Position numbers and translations under genes: made by a program
Assembly (NCBI GenBank): GCA_021828745.1
Contig: JAJZDE010000059.1
Span: forward strand, 1-8,065
Source of the DNA: Pseudomonadota bacterium
GTDB taxonomy: Bacteria; Pseudomonadota; Gammaproteobacteria; Burkholderiales; Ferrovaceae
Direction of reading: 5' to 3'
DNA length: 8,065 bases
The notes under the pieces: model-generated
The model's input: only the letters and a program-made list of their open reading frames with translations
Database searches by the model: none
What the model was told of the DNA's origin: nothing
Shown here: piece by piece, positions 5,639 through 8,065 of the stretch
Layout: the number at the start of each line of letters is the position of its first letter
Numbering within the stretch: position 1 is the stretch's first letter

Positions 5639-6105
5639 AATTGCGCCTGCTCACCCTGGGCCAGCGCATGCCCGCCTGGGTCACCGATGCTTCCCGGACC
5701 TACCAGGCACGCATGCCCCGGGAATTCCCCCTGGAGGTGGTGGAACTAAAGGCCGCCCCCCGCCAGGACGGGCGCACACGCACCCAACTGCTGGCCCGGG
5801 AGGCAGACGATCTTCTGGCCGCCCTGGGCAATACCCCCTTCCATGCACTGGATGAACGGGGCGCCCTCTGGACCACCCTGGAACTGGCCGGGAAACTGGA
5901 GCAAGCCCAGCAGGCCGGGGACTCGCTGGCCTTTGTGATCGGCAGTGCCGACGGCCTTCATCCCCGCATTTTTGAGCACTCGCGCGCGCCGCTGGCGCTC
6001 TCGCGCATGACCTTGCCCCATGGTCTGGCGCGCGTATTGATGGTGGAACAACTCTACCGTGCCGTCATGATCCTGAAAGGTCACCCCTATCATCGAGACA
6101 GTTGA
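5635..6105 (+). CDS. rlmH: 23S rRNA (pseudouridine1915-N3)-methyltransferase RlmH
   Basis: RlmH is a small SPOUT (knotted) methyltransferase that uses S-adenosylmethionine to methylate pseudouridine 1915 in helix 69 of 23S rRNA on assembled ribosomes. With TTG at 5635-5637 as start it reads MKLRLLTLGQRMPAWVTDAS and is 156 residues, the family length. The knot is visible in FVIGSADGLHP (glycine-rich loop) and MTLPHGLARVLMVEQLYRA, and it ends HPYHRDS, as in known RlmH. A longer reading from ATG 5584 lies within rsfS and adds unrelated residues, so I reject it. The TTG shares bases with the rsfS stop (TTGA), a coupled rare start. Confidence 0.94.
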   Translation: MKLRLLTLGQRMPAWVTDASRTYQARMPREFPLEVVELKAAPRQDGRTRTQLLAREADDLLAALGNTPFHALDERGALWTTLELAGKLEQAQQAGDSLAFVIGSADGLHPRIFEHSRAPLALSRMTLPHGLARVLMVEQLYRAVMILKGHPYHRDS

Positions 6106-6110
6106 GGAAG
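6104..6110 (+). promoter_or_regulatory. Ribosome binding site deciding the rng start
   Basis: GAGGAAG lies 6 bases before GTG 6117-6119 and overlaps the rlmH stop codon (6103-6105). It supports the GTG as the rng start over the TTG at 6102-6104, which has no such site. Confidence 0.75.
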
Positions 6111-6116
6111 ACGCCC

Positions 6117-7571
6117 GTGAACAATCAGATCCTGGTCAACATCACCCCTCAGGAAACCCGCGTGGCCATCATGGAACTGGGCGTTCCCCAGGAAATTCAC
6201 GTCGAACGGTCCTCGGCGCGGGGTATCGTGGGCAACATCTACTGGGGACGGGTGGCCCGCATCCTGCCGGGCATGCAATCGGCCTTCGTCAACCTGGGGC
6301 TGGAACGGGCGGCTTTCCTCCACGTCGGCGACATCTGGACCCCACGGCATGTGGACAACCCCCCGTGCCCCATCGAAAAGACCCTTTCAGAAGGTCAAAC
6401 CCTCCTGGTTCAGGTCATCAAGGACCCCATCGGCACCAAGGGCGCCCGTCTCTCCACCCAGATCAGCATCGCGGGCCGTTATCTGGTCTATCTCCCCCAG
6501 GAAAATCATATCGGCGTCTCGCAACGGATCGAAAGTGAAGATGAACGGCAAATCCTGCGCGAACGCCTTCAGAACCTGATTCCCAGTTGCACCCAGGGCG
6601 GATTCATCGTCCGAACCGTGGCCGAATCCACCTCTGACAAGGAACTCCGACATGACCTGGAGTACCTGACCCAACTCTGGACCGAATTGCAGTCAGCCTG
6701 TCGTCAGGCCACGGCCCCCTACCTTCTGTATCAGGACCTCAGCCTGGGACAGCGGGTCATCCGCGACTTCGTCATGGAGGATACCGACCGGATCATGGTG
6801 GATTCCCGGGAGAATCACGCCAAACTGGTGGAGTTTGCCCAACATTATTGCCCGCAGGCGCTTCCCTTCCTGGAGCATTACAGCGGAGCCCGCCCGCTCT
6901 TCGACCTGTTCGGCGTCGAAGAAGAAATCGAAAAGGCCCTGTCACGTCGGGTCGACCTGAAATCAGGCGGCTACCTGATCATCGACCAGACCGAAGCCAT
7001 GACCACCATCGACATCAACACCGGCGGTTTCGTGGGGCACCGCAACTTCGATGAAACCGTTTTCAAGACCAACCTCGAGGCAGCCCACGCCGTTGCGCGT
7101 CAACTGCGCCTGCGCAATCTGGGGGGCATCATCATCGTCGATTTCATCGACATGGATACGGAAGAACACCGGCAGGCCATTCTCGAGGAATTTCGCAAGG
7201 CATTGGCACGGGACCGCACCCGCATCACGGTCAACGGGTTTACTTCCCTGGGCCTGATCGAACTGACCCGCAAGCGCACGCGTGAAAGCCTGGCCCATGT
7301 GCTGTGCGAACCCTGCCCCTGTTGCAGGGGCAGCGCCCAACTCAAGACCCCGCAGACCGTGTGTTATGAAATCCTGCGCGAGATCGTGCGCGTTGCCCGC
7401 CAGTACGACGCACGGGAGTTTCGCATCATCGCCCACCCGCTGGTCACCGACCTCTTTCTGGACGAGGAATCCCAGACGCTGGCCAATGTCAGCGACTTCA
7501 TCGGGAAACCCATCACCCTGCAGACCTCGAACGATCCCAACCAGGAACAGTACGACGTCATCTTCACATGA
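6117..7571 (+). CDS. rng: Ribonuclease G
   Basis: RNase G is the endonuclease that trims the 5' end of 16S rRNA and cleaves some mRNAs. From GTG 6117 the protein has 484 residues (E. coli 489) and begins MNNQILVNITPQETRVAIME, aligning end to end with RNase G. The S1 RNA-binding domain follows (GIVGNIYWGRVARILPGMQS, then AFVNLGLERAAFLHVGDI). The DNase I-like catalytic site has Asp299 (TTIDINTGGF) and Asp342 (IIIVDFIDMD), 43 residues apart, the same spacing as D303 and D346 in RNase E. The zinc-link cysteines are Cys400 and Cys403 (CPCC). There is no long RNase E-type C-terminal scaffold, so it is RNase G, not E. It follows rlmH by 11 bases; the maf gene often found between them is absent. Its 3' end overlaps the convergent yggT-family gene by 8 bases. 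Confidence 0.95.
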   Translation: MNNQILVNITPQETRVAIMELGVPQEIHVERSSARGIVGNIYWGRVARILPGMQSAFVNLGLERAAFLHVGDIWTPRHVDNPPCPIEKTLSEGQTLLVQVIKDPIGTKGARLSTQISIAGRYLVYLPQENHIGVSQRIESEDERQILRERLQNLIPSCTQGGFIVRTVAESTSDKELRHDLEYLTQLWTELQSACRQATAPYLLYQDLSLGQRVIRDFVMEDTDRIMVDSRENHAKLVEFAQHYCPQALPFLEHYSGARPLFDLFGVEEEIEKALSRRVDLKSGGYLIIDQTEAMTTIDINTGGFVGHRNFDETVFKTNLEAAHAVARQLRLRNLGGIIIVDFIDMDTEEHRQAILEEFRKALARDRTRITVNGFTSLGLIELTRKRTRESLAHVLCEPCPCCRGSAQLKTPQTVCYEILREIVRVARQYDAREFRIIAHPLVTDLFLDEESQTLANVSDFIGKPITLQTSNDPNQEQYDVIFT

Positions 7572-8065
7572 GGCGCTGCACCAGCATTTCCAGCCCCCCC
7601 ACCCCGACCGTCAGGGAAAACTGAAAGAAAAGCATCAGGATGACGGGGCTCAGGTCGATGCTCCCCAAGGGACGGATGAAGCGCCGCAACACCCCCAGAA
7701 AAGGGCGAACCAACCCCTCCACGGCACCCAGCAACGGGCTGTAGGGATTGATCCAGCTCAGCACGGCCAGCAAAAACACGGCAGCCATCCAGACATACAG
7801 GATCTGGCGCACCACCTCCACCAGCGCCAGCGCCATGCCCCAGGGCAGCAAATGCCACTGCCCACCCCCCGATCCCAGCACTTGCAGACTCAGGTGGGAG
7901 AGGACCATGACCAGGTCCAGGAACCAGGCCCAGAACAGGGCGGAGCGGTCCCGCCCCGGCAGGGCAGCCAGGACCGGACGAATCCAGTGCAAGGCAAACT
8001 CCGTCGAGGTCACCGCCAGTTTCATGAGCGGATTGGGACGCTTCGCCCCCCCTCCTTCCAGCAGA
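7564..8065 (-). CDS. YggT-family integral membrane protein (5' end outside the window)
   Basis: The minus-strand frame is open to the window edge and ends at TGA 7564-7566. It has hydrophobic segments such as ILYVWMAAVFLLAVLSWI and SPVILMLFFQFSLTVGV. The second YGGT repeat is clear: LSWINPYSPLLGAVEGLVRP then FLGVLRRFIRPLGSIDLSP. The first repeat is partly seen (RPNPLMKLAVTSTEFALHWI). YggT proteins have about 185-195 residues and two such repeats; their role is poorly defined, with links to osmotic stress, membrane organisation or cell division. The ATG at 8023-8025 is probably internal, because the residues before it (KRPNPL) already match the family. The gene reads toward rng, with an 8-base tail-to-tail overlap and no terminator between. 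Confidence 0.88.
   Translation of the reverse strand, partial: LLEGGGAKRPNPLMKLAVTSTEFALHWIRPVLAALPGRDRSALFWAWFLDLVMVLSHLSLQVLGSGGGQWHLLPWGMALALVEVVRQILYVWMAAVFLLAVLSWINPYSPLLGAVEGLVRPFLGVLRRFIRPLGSIDLSPVILMLFFQFSLTVGVGGLEMLVQRLM

Noticed and set aside
6102..6116. TTG at 6102 as rng start, overlapping the rlmH stop
   Set aside because: The GTG at 6117 has GAGGAAG at the right spacing and gives an N-terminus aligning with E. coli RNase G.
1..8065. CRISPR array or insertion sequence
   Set aside because: No regularly spaced repeats and no transposase frame with terminal repeats were seen.

Overview
This window joins a degraded accessory strip (about 117-3250) to an intact housekeeping operon (3304-7571). 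It suggests a GC-rich proteobacterium. The strip of nadD, rsfS, rlmH and rng together, with a convergent yggT-family gene, is an arrangement I associate mainly with Betaproteobacteria and close relatives, but I cannot name the genus. By eye the core operon is GC-rich, while 840-960 is strikingly AT-rich.

Layout. (1) 41-116: a complete tRNA-Glu (UUC) with encoded CCA. (2) 119-345, minus: a frameshifted remnant that looks like the C-terminus of a serine recombinase and ends 3 bp from the tRNA 3' end. (3) 368-839, minus: a brnTA-type toxin-antitoxin locus. It has an intact BrnA-like antitoxin and a good promoter, but the BrnT-like toxin ORF has lost its centre. Its promoter sits so close to the toxin start codon that the mRNA should be leaderless. 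(4) 876-1433: mostly non-coding, but it holds the relic of a second, ParE/RelE-like toxin gene overlapping the tail of its presumed antitoxin. (5) 1434-3045: a complete abiEi-abiEii type IV toxin-antitoxin / phage-defence pair with a recognisable promoter. (6) 3046-3303: gene debris, then a promoter for the core operon. (7) 3304-7571: proA-nadD-rsfS-rlmH-rng, linked by 4-base stop/start overlaps or very short gaps. (8) 7564-8065, minus: a YggT-family membrane protein gene, cut by the window edge, whose 3' end overlaps that of rng by 8 bp.

How the genes fit together. The core operon combines proline synthesis (ProA), NAD synthesis (NadD) and ribosome/RNA maintenance (RsfS silences idle 50S subunits, RlmH methylates pseudouridine 1915 of 23S rRNA, RNase G matures 16S rRNA and degrades mRNA). 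The accessory strip is a series of toxin-antitoxin modules at different stages of decay beside a tRNA gene and a recombinase relic. It looks like the residue of one or more integrated elements from which abiE survives intact. I saw no clearly new type of system. The most unusual items are the toxin-deleted, probably leaderless brnTA locus and the recombinase remnant abutting tRNA-Glu.
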